Assembly: GCA_045631905.1 (NCBI GenBank)
Contig: JAZQVO010000038.1
Coordinates: 23,932 to 87,931, forward strand
Length of the DNA stretch: 64,000 nucleotides
From: HGM04593 sp045631905
GTDB taxonomy: Bacteria > Bacteroidota > Bacteroidia > Bacteroidales > Bacteroidaceae
Direction: 5' to 3'
A program made the position numbers and the translations under genes. Shown in pieces: positions 9,293 to 17,214 of this stretch. The number at the start of each line of letters is the position of its first letter. The first letter of the stretch is position 1. The notes under the pieces are model-generated. The model ran no database searches and was not told the origin of the DNA. It saw only the letters and a program-made list of their open reading frames with translations.

Positions 9293-10687
9293 TTAGATGG
9301 TTTTGGTGTATTCAGTTATTCCCTCGTATGCAAAATCAAGCAAATATCTCAATGTATTATCGTGCTCGGTTTTGTCCTTCTTGTTACCAGCTTCAATCAT
9401 CTTAAGAAGATAGTATGATTCATCCTTCGCTTTCAAGGTAATTCCTTTCACTATATTTGAAAGCTTTTCACCTTTGAGTATTTTATTAAGCGGTGAAAAA
9501 CCTCTATTGTTTTCAGATAGTTCTACATACCAATTATGGTATTGATTTACAAAAGTTTTAAGTGCCCCAAAAGGTTGGTCTTGGTAGAAATCTTTATTCA
9601 AACCTCTCGTTTTCTTCAGTGGAAAACGTCTTTCTGTTGGTAGGATATCCAAAAGCAGATCAAAAATCATCATATTAGCAATATCTTTGACCATAGGTTT
9701 ATAACCTTCGCCCAAAGAGGACATATCTAGTGCATCAACATTTTCACGTATTGCCCTAGTCATTGCTTGTGGAGTATCTGGAGTCGGTCTGCCTAAGAAA
9801 TCAAAAAGTGCAGATGCTGCAACTAACTCAACAAGGTGTGCCGTATCTTTCTGTTCTTTTTCATTGTTCTTATAATTTGCTCTTAAGCTTTGTTCGCCCA
9901 CATAATAAAGGAAGTCAGACTTGACGCTCTTCTCATAATAGCTAAGCGCAGCCTTTGTCTTTGTATAGAAGTTTGATGAATCAATGTCACTTCCTGAGGT
10001 CGTTGGGTCATCAAGAGAGTAGTATGGCAACACTGTTACTGCTCCCATAACAGCACTCTGTACCTGAGGATGGGCTTGGTCGTCTCTAATCTTTTTCTCA
10101 AGAAGTGGATAACCTGATGCGCCAGTTCCACCAAAAATTGAACTAATAATAAATATCCTGTCACCCTTTTCGCAGTGTCTGCGGAATGCATCGTACCAAT
10201 CGGCACCGCTTATCATTTCGTTGAGAACTACTGTACCTACATTGGGGTTACCTTTAAAGCCAACCGAAAGACTATTGTTAAGATTCTCTTGTGAATATAA
10301 TGTCTGAATCAAGAATTTATTCACGTCATTATTCGCCAGTTTGCCAACATTAAGATATTGTCCGAATGTTTTTTTCTCAGCCATGCTAGTACTTACACTA
10401 TTTTGCTGATTGTCGAGATCTTCCAATCTTATAATCTTAGTATTAAAGAAGCCTGATGGAGCAGATAATTGTTGTGCTCTGTCTGTTGTCGCGTTCTTAT
10501 ACACTTTGATATAGTCTCCAATTGTTGTGGTAAGGATAGCGTTCTCTTCCAAATCAACATGGGGATCTATTATAACAGGAACAATATCATAGCCGCTAGT
10601 TCTCATGCCAGCAGCTGCCATCATCACAACAGACTTCATTACGCGAAGCCCTGTGCCACCTATACAAAAAACAAAAACTTTTGCCAT
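9293..10687 (-). CDS. Tubulin/FtsZ-superfamily-like GTPase (Tubulin_2 type)
   Basis: 464 residues. The N-terminus MAKVFVFCIGGTGLRVMKS is a Rossmann-type beta-strand and glycine loop. Near residue 185, RIFIISSIFGGTGASGYPL matches the tubulin/FtsZ T4 signature GGTG(S/T)G with an Ala at the fifth position. This is the pattern of the widespread but poorly characterised bacterial tubulin-like proteins (Tubulin_2 type). It is longer than FtsZ and lacks an obvious FtsZ C-terminal tail. It sits 11 bases before the actin-like ATPase gene and 2 bases after the small membrane protein gene. GTP binding is likely; filament formation is unproven. Confidence 0.75.
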   Translation of the reverse strand: MAKVFVFCIGGTGLRVMKSVVMMAAAGMRTSGYDIVPVIIDPHVDLEENAILTTTIGDYIKVYKNATTDRAQQLSAPSGFFNTKIIRLEDLDNQQNSVSTSMAEKKTFGQYLNVGKLANNDVNKFLIQTLYSQENLNNSLSVGFKGNPNVGTVVLNEMISGADWYDAFRRHCEKGDRIFIISSIFGGTGASGYPLLEKKIRDDQAHPQVQSAVMGAVTVLPYYSLDDPTTSGSDIDSSNFYTKTKAALSYYEKSVKSDFLYYVGEQSLRANYKNNEKEQKDTAHLVELVAASALFDFLGRPTPDTPQAMTRAIRENVDALDMSSLGEGYKPMVKDIANMMIFDLLLDILPTERRFPLKKTRGLNKDFYQDQPFGALKTFVNQYHNWYVELSENNRGFSPLNKILKGEKLSNIVKGITLKAKDESYYLLKMIEAGNKKDKTEHDNTLRYLLDFAYEGITEYTKTI

Positions 10688-10689
10688 AA

Positions 10690-11142
10690 CTATTTGCCTA
10701 ATTTAAGGAATCTGTACGCATTAGTTGATACAGGTAAATTACAGATAATAAATGATGTTATAAAATAGATAGCAGATGCGTATAACCCATTTATTAATGA
10801 TATCCTCAATATGAAACCAACTTGCTCTTTGAGAGTTGACGAAACCATCGCATTGCCTAAAATCATTGTTAACCCTATCGTAGCGACAACTGTTATTACT
10901 AACCAGATTACCCAATGGCGTATTCTGTATTTTCTTCCTGGAAGTTTGTTGTAGCCATAATAATAATAGCAAACAACTACAACAGCAACAGCAATGGCTG
11001 TAGCAAGAAAATACATACTAGCAGAGTCAAGGCTATTCCAAAGAGATCGAGCCATATTGTAAAGAGGCTCATTATCCTTATACCTAACCAGGTGCTCAGC
11101 CTGATTTGGCAACCCCCAATCATACAAATTAAGCATTCCCAT
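10690..11142 (-). CDS. Small membrane protein of unknown function
   Basis: 150 residues with three clear membrane segments: residues about 43-62 (MYFLATAIAVAVVVVCYYYY), 77-96 (WVIWLVITVVATIGLTMILG) and 110-133 (LRISLINGLYASAIYFITSF). The first 40 residues are soluble. I recognise no family. Its position between the vWA-like lipoprotein gene and the tubulin-like gene, with 2-base gaps on both sides, makes it an operon member and possibly the membrane anchor of the cytoplasmic tubulin-like or actin-like partner. Confidence 0.7.
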   Translation of the reverse strand: MGMLNLYDWGLPNQAEHLVRYKDNEPLYNMARSLWNSLDSASMYFLATAIAVAVVVVCYYYYGYNKLPGRKYRIRHWVIWLVITVVATIGLTMILGNAMVSSTLKEQVGFILRISLINGLYASAIYFITSFIICNLPVSTNAYRFLKLGK

Positions 11143-11144
11143 AA

Positions 11145-12428
11145 TTATTGCTTTATTTTAGATATTAATATTCTATTTGGTGTTTCATCCCAGTGATTCT
11201 GAATTGCATTGAATACACCAGATACAAATCTATCAACAGAGAATGACCCTGTGTAATCATTCTCTGCTGTTGCAGACATTATATTAGTGAAGTCAAGCGT
11301 AACAGAGTAGTCTGGATGGTTTAATGTCCATTCAATGACATCTGATTCAGTGAACATGTTGTAAATTTTAAGTTCTACTTTCGCGGTTGCTTTTCTCTTC
11401 AATTCTTTGTTGAAATGATTGTTTACGTCGATAGAAACCCTTTCTATGCTTACTGATGAGCCGTAACATGATTTTACAGCAAGACTTTCTTTGAAAGCAT
11501 CTTCGTTAGTAATTAACCAGCGGAAGTTGCTTAAGTCAATATTTAATACCACTTTACAAGTATCAGAATACTGAACATCAAAGTTTGTAAATGTAGGTTG
11601 GTCAACAAATTGAAGAGCATTGTCTGGAATACCAAACGAATAAATTGGAGCTTTGTAGTCAAATCCAATTTCAATACAATCACCGTAATCACCATAGTCT
11701 TCCAAGAGTGTAGCAATGCTGTTTCTCATGAAAGCAACATTTTTATCCTTTCCAAGAATCAAAAAATAATAAGGGGAATCTTCTGTAAGTGTACTTCCAT
11801 TAGCGGCTAAAAAATCCGATTTGGCCATGATTAAGCTAACCGCCAATCCAGGATACTTGCCAATTACATTGCGAATGTCTGTTTGATATTGTGTAAGCAA
11901 AACCTTGACATCCTTTTGTTTTTCAGGGCTATACTTCATATCTGAAATTAGAACAGCGCATTGTCCCTCATCAAACCTTAGATTCTCTAGAATAGATTTA
12001 AGCATAGTAGGAACAAGTGTTTCTTGATTGCTCACAAAAGCACCAGAATTCATTTTTGCCCTAAAATCGTTTACAGAATATGTACCTGCAACAGTACCTG
12101 CATTAGAAAGTATGCTAACATCATTGCCTCCAAAATTGGACACTATTGACCATACGTCCTTCTTAAATCGAGTTGCTTTATTGGATCTAAAGAAACCATT
12201 CATGCTACCACTAACCTCAACATAAAATCCGAGAGCAGAAGGTTTTTCTACAGAGAAAGACTCTTTAATAGAGTCTAGACAATATCCATCGTCTGTAAAA
12301 TGTGGATCAGATACTGTGTTAACTGGGTCACAAGAAGAAAGCAGCAAAATCCCAGAGAGCATTATCAAAGCAACAGATAGCTTATTCTTAACCCTGATCA
12401 AAATACTGCAGCACATACTTAAATCCAT
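11145..12428 (-). CDS. vWA-like lipoprotein, first gene of the operon
   Basis: 427 residues. A lipoprotein signal ends at LSGILLLSSCDP (cysteine 33). GFYVEVSGSMNGFF (about residues 68-80) looks like a von Willebrand A MIDAS loop D-x-S-x-S with Glu71 in place of the first Asp, and CAVLISDMKYS later in the domain could supply the second metal-site Asp. The C-terminal 180 residues read as beta-rich with no family I recognise. The start could also be the Met at residue 5. As a lipid-anchored, outward-facing protein it may be the sensing or docking part of the complex. The gene starts 53 bases from the nearer arm of the inverted repeat; no consensus promoter pointing toward it is visible in the present orientation. 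Confidence 0.7.
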   Translation of the reverse strand: MDLSMCCSILIRVKNKLSVALIMLSGILLLSSCDPVNTVSDPHFTDDGYCLDSIKESFSVEKPSALGFYVEVSGSMNGFFRSNKATRFKKDVWSIVSNFGGNDVSILSNAGTVAGTYSVNDFRAKMNSGAFVSNQETLVPTMLKSILENLRFDEGQCAVLISDMKYSPEKQKDVKVLLTQYQTDIRNVIGKYPGLAVSLIMAKSDFLAANGSTLTEDSPYYFLILGKDKNVAFMRNSIATLLEDYGDYGDCIEIGFDYKAPIYSFGIPDNALQFVDQPTFTNFDVQYSDTCKVVLNIDLSNFRWLITNEDAFKESLAVKSCYGSSVSIERVSIDVNNHFNKELKRKATAKVELKIYNMFTESDVIEWTLNHPDYSVTLDFTNIMSATAENDYTGSFSVDRFVSGVFNAIQNHWDETPNRILISKIKQ

Positions 12429-12481
12429 AATATTATTTGTTGTCTTATAAATTTACAAATTATCTATACCATTAGAGGGAA

Positions 12482-12503
12482 TCTCTCATTATGAGAATCC
12501 CAA
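12482..12503. repeat. Left arm of a 22-bp inverted repeat (candidate inversion site)
   Basis: Perfect inverted match to 12682-12703; a GGG outside both arms also matches after two mismatches. The site is itself nearly palindromic around TCTCATTATGAGA with outer GGG/CCC arms, the form expected of a site-specific recombinase core. It lies 53 bases upstream of the vWA-like gene start. Confidence 0.8.
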
Positions 12504-12666
12504 AACTCAACTCATACTATAAGTCAGGTAATTACAAGAATCACATATCTATTTGCTTTGTGCCAATTAAGGAAACCAAACAGAGAATACCTATAGCAAA
12601 AGTTCTAAAAATGCAATAAGACAACGATTTATTTGCCAAAAATGAGATAATTTTAAATAAAATCTG

Positions 12667-12674
12667 TAATTTTG
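12667..12674 (+). promoter_or_regulatory. Consensus -7 box inside the inverted-repeat segment, facing away from the operon
   Basis: TAATTTTG is an exact TAnnTTTG match followed by CA. No TTG lies 19-20 bases upstream; the nearest TTTG is at 12632-12635, 31 bases away, so the -33 is weak. In the present orientation it reads right into the terminator at 12774-12811. If 12482-12703 were inverted it would map to about 12511-12518 on the minus strand, roughly 80 bases before the operon start. Confidence 0.55.
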
Positions 12675-12681
12675 CAATAAA

Positions 12682-12703
12682 TTGGGATTCTCATAATGAG
12701 AGA
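12682..12703. repeat. Right arm of the 22-bp inverted repeat
   Basis: Exact reverse complement of 12482-12503, separated from it by 178 bp of AT-rich sequence with no credible gene. The size and spacing are typical of invertible promoters in Bacteroides genomes. Confidence 0.8.
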
Positions 12704-12773
12704 ACCCCAATCGTTCAATTCTACTATGGAGTTGGCGTCTTTTGATTAGCTCCAATTCATCATAATATATCAT

Positions 12774-12811
12774 AAAAAAAGAGTTCCACTCCTGCTATGG
12801 AATGAAACTCT
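12774..12811 (-). terminator. Intrinsic terminator after the DUF4143 ATPase gene
   Basis: On the minus strand a 13-bp stem (AGAGTTTCATTCC / GGAGTGGAACTCT, three G-T pairs) with a 6-base loop is followed by seven T. It separates the ATPase gene from the downstream inverted-repeat segment. Confidence 0.8.
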
Positions 12812-12835
12812 ATCTGTTTGCTTGATTATGAATCC

Positions 12836-14074
12836 CTAATTCAAAAGGTAATCAAATACATTCATCATTATAATGCCATTGGGCATAGTATGCGTTGGTA
12901 TGTCATCTGTTGTGATAATAATTTTTGTAAAAGAGTCGTCTGTTAGGGTTAGTGAGCGTTGTTCCTGCTTCTGTTTGTCTTCATCTGGCAAAGAATAAGC
13001 AGATTGTATATACACCCTTTCACTACCTCTATTACAAACGAAATCAACCTCAAGTGTGGTTCTGGTAGTCTTACCTTCATCATCTTTTTGATATAAAGTA
13101 ACGCAGCCTACATCTACCTTATAGCCTTTACCTATCAAATGGTTATATATGATATTCTCCATAATATGAGTAGGTTCAACTTGTCGGAAATTCAAAAGTG
13201 CATTACGCAACCCAAGATCAGCAAAATAATATTTGTAAGGAGTATCTATATACTTCTTTCCTTTAATATCATAGCGTACTGCTTTATTGATGAGGAAAGA
13301 ATCAATAAAATAGTCTATATATGTTTTTATTGTATTGTGGCTTATTTTCACCTTTTTCTCACTAACAAATGTGTTTGCTAGTTTGTTGGGATTAGTCAAT
13401 GCTCCTATATTAGATGCCAAGAGAGAGAATAATTCTTCTAATTCTGCATCATTTTTCACATTATTGCGGTCGATTATATCGCTTAAATATGTTTCTTTAA
13501 GTAACTCATGAAGTATTTCTGCTTTTCGTGCTTTATCCTTCTCAATGACAACCATTGGTAACCCTCCATAATAAATATAATCTCGCCACAATGAAGATGT
13601 GTCATCATTTGACTTTTCTTTTATTTCCTTAAACGATAGCGGCTGAAGGTGGATTTGAACTCCTCTTCCTCTGAATTCAGTAACGATATCAGAAGAAAGG
13701 AACTTTGCATTACTTCCTGTTACATATACATCAAGGTTATCTATGTGTAGAAAACCATTGAGTACATCTACGAAATCCTCCAGCATCTGAACTTCGTCAA
13801 TCATCACATAATACATCTGCGAATCTTGCTTTGTCAGATTTTCGATATATTCATATAAAGTTTCTGCCTTGCGATATTTACGATGAACAAATGAGTCAAG
13901 TCTTATTTCGATGATATGGCTGGTATCAGCACCATTATCTAAAAGATGTTGTTTATAAAGGTTGAGTAGCAGATAAGATTTGCCAACACGTCGTAACCCA
14001 GTAACAATCTTTATCAAATGATTATGCTTGCTACTTATCAACTTTTCAATGTAATGTTTTCTTTCGAATTTCAT
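12836..14074 (-). CDS. P-loop ATPase with DUF4143 C-terminal domain
   Basis: 412 residues, standard length for the family. Walker A is GLRRVGKSYLL (about residues 26-36), Walker B is YYVMIDEVQ (about 88-96), and VYVTGSNAKFLSSDI is the sensor-like strand and serine-rich loop. The C-terminal half has the DUF4143 pattern with FADLGLRNALL and EVDFVCNRG, a PD-(D/E)xK-like beta core. These proteins are common, variable accessory ATPases often found in genomic islands; their biological role is unsettled. The gene is monocistronic with its own terminator, and one copy of a palindromic direct repeat lies 10 bases upstream of its start. Confidence 0.85.
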   Translation of the reverse strand: MKFERKHYIEKLISSKHNHLIKIVTGLRRVGKSYLLLNLYKQHLLDNGADTSHIIEIRLDSFVHRKYRKAETLYEYIENLTKQDSQMYYVMIDEVQMLEDFVDVLNGFLHIDNLDVYVTGSNAKFLSSDIVTEFRGRGVQIHLQPLSFKEIKEKSNDDTSSLWRDYIYYGGLPMVVIEKDKARKAEILHELLKETYLSDIIDRNNVKNDAELEELFSLLASNIGALTNPNKLANTFVSEKKVKISHNTIKTYIDYFIDSFLINKAVRYDIKGKKYIDTPYKYYFADLGLRNALLNFRQVEPTHIMENIIYNHLIGKGYKVDVGCVTLYQKDDEGKTTRTTLEVDFVCNRGSERVYIQSAYSLPDEDKQKQEQRSLTLTDDSFTKIIITTDDIPTHTMPNGIIMMNVFDYLLN

Positions 14075-14084
14075 ATAGATACAA

Positions 14085-14113
14085 TTTTTGTGTATTTACA
14101 CAGTTTTCGTCTG
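14085..14113. repeat. Direct repeat copy 1 with internal palindrome
   Basis: Near-identical to 14159-14188. Each copy contains TGTGTATTTACACA (here 14089-14102), a perfect 6-bp inverted repeat with a 2-base spacer, followed by TTTTCGTCTG or TTTTTGTCTG. Placed between the integrase stop and the ATPase start, it could be an operator for the ATPase gene or recombinase-binding DNA. Confidence 0.6.
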
Positions 14114-14158
14114 CAAATATAATAGTTTAATCACAAATCAAGCACGAAACCCGAGACA

Positions 14159-14188
14159 TTTTTTGTGTATTTACACACTTTTTGTCTG
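14159..14188. repeat. Direct repeat copy 2 with internal palindrome
   Basis: Second copy, palindrome at 14164-14177, exactly 75 bases from the first. It lies 12 bases beyond the stop of the tyrosine recombinase gene. Confidence 0.6.
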
Positions 14189-14200
14189 TAGTGCCATTGA

Positions 14201-15394
14201 TTACCATTCCCCCAATGCAGCCAAAATCTCACTATTGGCATTATCCACTGCTGAAGTATCAAGCGTAGAAAGGTATATAAGTGTAGTCTTTTCGGAGTCA
14301 TGGCCGAGGGCATCACTGATGACGCTAATCGGAATCTGCTTCTGCTTGGCTATGCTTGCCCAGCTGTGACGAGCCACATACAATGTCAAGGGTATCGACA
14401 ACTGAGCCATTTCTCCAACCAGCCGTAAATGACGATTGATACGTTTGGATAGTTTCTTGTAAGTTTGCCTGTCATCAGCATCATTCGTGAGTATGGGCAA
14501 CAAGTATTTGGTATCTTTGGGATATTTGTCGATGATAGTTTGCATCTGCTGTTCCCAACGAATATCCAATCGTCCACCAGTTTTCTTGCGATAATATGTC
14601 AAGTGTCCACCTCGAAGATTATCATAAGTCAGGTATGCCATATCAATGAATGACATTCCTCTGAGGCCAAGACTCAACAAAAAAATATCCCTTGCATATG
14701 ATAGATGCGGATATAGCCTCAAATCCAAATCCTTGATTCTTTTGATGGCATCAATATCAATTGCTCTTTTTACTGTTTGGGCAATACCCGTATATACACT
14801 TTGGAATGGAGCTACGGCTTCAACAAGATGCAATTTTACTGCTTTGTTAAGTACGGTTCTCAGCGTCCGCATATAAAAGGAAATGCTGTTCATGGTTAGG
14901 TTTCTGTTCTTTAAGTAACGTTCATAATCTTCCATGACTTCTGCTGTAATCTCATAGAGCATAATATCTTCATCGTTATTGAACTTGATGAAACTATGCA
15001 AGGCGGATATATATGTCTCACTTGTTCGTGTACGTCCCATATCTGCCAAACGTTCAGCTTGAGATAACAGAAAACCAGAGAAAGACTGCTGGCGATTCAA
15101 TTCTTCAAATTTAGATATAATGCATCCAAAATCTAAAGGCGTTCCTTTTTTAATATGTCGTTTGGCGATGGCATATATTTGTTGCATCTCCCAATCGGTC
15201 CGATTCTTGATTTTGATGAGTGAGCTGCTGTCGGTAAGTAATCGACCGTGTTGTTTATCCCATTCATTGGGGTAAATTCGATAACCAGATGCATAAGTGT
15301 GCGTTGTCCGCTTAATGATTATCTGGTAATAAAGCATACCATCATTACCCTTGATGGCTGAAGGACGATAACATAACTTGACTGATACTCCCAT
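14201..15394 (-). CDS. Tyrosine site-specific recombinase (integrase/invertase)
   Basis: 397 residues: an N-terminal arm-binding domain, a SAM-like core-binding domain (about 100-200) and a catalytic domain. Expected catalytic residues are present: R245 (GLRGMS), K271 (KKTGG), R342 in YVARHSWAS, H365 (LGHDS) and Y374. The box-II His is replaced by Tyr339, common in Bacteroidota members. The family includes integrases of mobilizable elements and the tyrosine recombinases that invert promoters. It lies 2 bases after the MobV gene, so the pair was probably transcribed together. It is the nearest candidate enzyme for the inverted repeat at 12482-12703, but that assignment is inference. Confidence 0.9.
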   Translation of the reverse strand: MGVSVKLCYRPSAIKGNDGMLYYQIIIKRTTHTYASGYRIYPNEWDKQHGRLLTDSSSLIKIKNRTDWEMQQIYAIAKRHIKKGTPLDFGCIISKFEELNRQQSFSGFLLSQAERLADMGRTRTSETYISALHSFIKFNNDEDIMLYEITAEVMEDYERYLKNRNLTMNSISFYMRTLRTVLNKAVKLHLVEAVAPFQSVYTGIAQTVKRAIDIDAIKRIKDLDLRLYPHLSYARDIFLLSLGLRGMSFIDMAYLTYDNLRGGHLTYYRKKTGGRLDIRWEQQMQTIIDKYPKDTKYLLPILTNDADDRQTYKKLSKRINRHLRLVGEMAQLSIPLTLYVARHSWASIAKQKQIPISVISDALGHDSEKTTLIYLSTLDTSAVDNANSEILAALGEW

Positions 15395-15396
15395 AA

Positions 15397-16539
15397 TTAT
15401 CTCCTCCTTCTTGATGTATTATTATCATTCTTCTTCTCTCCCCAAGGCATATCAGATGATGAGCCACCTCCACCTGTTCCAACATGAGTCTGTGCTGGAC
15501 CACCTGAAAGCATCTCAAATGTAGCACCAAGCAGTTGGGCCTGAATCTGGCTCACTTGCTCAAACGGCTCAAAGATTTCATTGACCAGTTCATATTCGGT
15601 AAGCTCACCATTCAGATACTTTTGTATAACAGGATCGTACCACTCGAAATACTTCGCATCCTCAAATGTCTCATTTTCCACCTTAGTTTGAATGCGAAGG
15701 TTTGGTATGTTTGAATGGCGAGGCGACATGCGAATACCTGTGAGTGTTGCACCCGATGACAGGCGATATCGATGCGGATTGGCCTTTCTGTCAAGCGTGT
15801 CAATACGTTGCTTCTGCTTTTCTATGGTAGCTTCGTGAGCAATATTCTTTCGCTCGGCAATCTCGGCTCGTTTAATGGCCTTCTCAATTTCCGCCATATA
15901 ACCATTGCGGTATTTCGCTAATTCTGCCTTATGTTGCTCCTTAAGTTGTAGTTGATCTTGCTCTAATTGAGCAATGCGTTGCTGTAGCTTTTCTATCTGC
16001 TTGTCCTTATCCGATAGCTTTTTCTTTGCTTCTGCCAAATCTCCCGTACCGAAGAATGACAATATTTTGGAACGACCTTCACGTGCCTTTTCAACTTCTG
16101 CCTGCAATCTCTCTATGTTGTCTTCATATTTCAACATCAGCTCACGATAATATTGGCCATTTGACTTATGACGGGCTGTAGAACCCACTACACCACGTTG
16201 CAAACCGAATGGCTTCATAGCAATGGCATAGGTGTTCTGATAGTGGAACAACTTTCCACGAGCCATTACATCATCTGCGGATAATCGTGGTCCACTTTTG
16301 GTTGCATATTTCTTGTCACCCTCACGCTCCTTGCGTCTGCGTTCTGTGGTCACGATAGGTGTGACGGTAGCATGAAGGTGAGGAGTCTTTTCATCCATGT
16401 GCAGCACACACGATACAAGATTCTCTTCACCGAATGTATCTTTGAGCCATGACAGATTGGCCTTGATCCATTGGTCAAGTTTTCCGTCATGTTGTAGTTT
16501 CATCATCTGCTCGTGTGTTCCAGTCAGGATGATGCGAGC
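15397..16539 (-). pseudogene. MobV-type relaxase (Mob/Pre), 5'-truncated
   Basis: The readable protein begins ARIILTGTHEQMMKL at 16539 without a start codon and continues for about 380 residues; an in-frame ATG lies at 16506. It keeps the MobV metal-binding motif HMDEKTPHLHATVTP, the GPRLSADDVMARGKLFHYQ region and a long coiled C-terminal tail. About the first 100 residues, which normally carry further motif-I/II residues, are missing. An in-frame TAG immediately precedes the homology, and 9 bases further on is the stop codon of the unrelated YwqG-like gene. The relaxase is therefore probably inactive, and this point marks the right edge of the island. Confidence 0.8.
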
Positions 16540-16548
16540 CTATATCTC

Positions 16549-17208
16549 TTATGTCGAAAGCACAATAGCCCTCACAGAATCGAAATTTCTATTAGCAAGG
16601 TCCTCGGGAGCAATAAGGAAGTCGAGAACGCCAAAATCCATAAAGTTCAAATTAAAATCCATACCGCTGAAAGAATCTATTTGAAGCAAAATCTGCCACT
16701 CCTCAAACGGCGGGTCCCATGTCTCCCACTCCCTATGAGTAGGCTCCGCAAAAAGAGCGTGGTCCTCGTGATAAATATCGGGAGCAGTCCGTTCGAACTT
16801 TATTTCAAACTCCGAGGGATTAAGCTCGCACTCATCATCGTCAATAAGAACAGCCTCCTTAAAATCGTCGGTAACCTCCGGAAAATAGAGAACTTTCACA
16901 TCTTCGGGCTCGCTTATATAACCCGATATACCGACACCATCATCGAAGCGACCAAGATAATGGTCAATCTTTGCAAAAAACGACAACAACCCCTTGTGAG
17001 GCAATTTATTCTCCACATCGAGCTCAGCTATATCACTTAGGTTTATTTGGCATATAAACTGATACTCCCACTCCTCGCCATCTTCACCAATATAAGTAGG
17101 ATAGACAACGGGAGAAGGAAGGTCGGGGTTACCCCAAAAACGGCTACCACCCTTTTTAATCTTCTCAAAAGGCTTGCAAAGTGTAAGTCTTATAGGTTCC
17201 ATAATCAT
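16549..17208 (-). CDS. YwqG-family (DUF1963) protein
   Basis: 219 residues, normal for the family. Recognisable blocks are FWGNPDLPS, the strand FICQINLSDI, GLLSFFAKID, and the C-terminal WQILLQIDS with LDFLIAPEDLANRNF. YwqG/DUF1963 proteins are soluble beta-sandwich proteins of unknown biochemical role, often found among immunity-like or variable genes. It is the last of four minus-strand genes (6-base gap to the Sel1-like gene). Its stop codon lies 9 bases from the truncated MobV sequence, yet the protein itself looks complete. Confidence 0.75.
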   Translation of the reverse strand: MIMEPIRLTLCKPFEKIKKGGSRFWGNPDLPSPVVYPTYIGEDGEEWEYQFICQINLSDIAELDVENKLPHKGLLSFFAKIDHYLGRFDDGVGISGYISEPEDVKVLYFPEVTDDFKEAVLIDDDECELNPSEFEIKFERTAPDIYHEDHALFAEPTHREWETWDPPFEEWQILLQIDSFSGMDFNLNFMDFGVLDFLIAPEDLANRNFDSVRAIVLST

Positions 17209-17214
17209 TAAAAT

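Noticed and set aside
2793..12428. Calling the operon a Zorya system
   Set aside because: Only ZorA- and ZorB-like proteins are present; no ZorC, SNF2-type ZorD or HNH-type ZorE can be seen, and two cytoskeleton-like NTPases take their place.
12591..12773. 60-codon minus-strand frame across the right inverted repeat
   Set aside because: It spans the repeat arm, has no recognisable features and would be cut by inversion of the segment.
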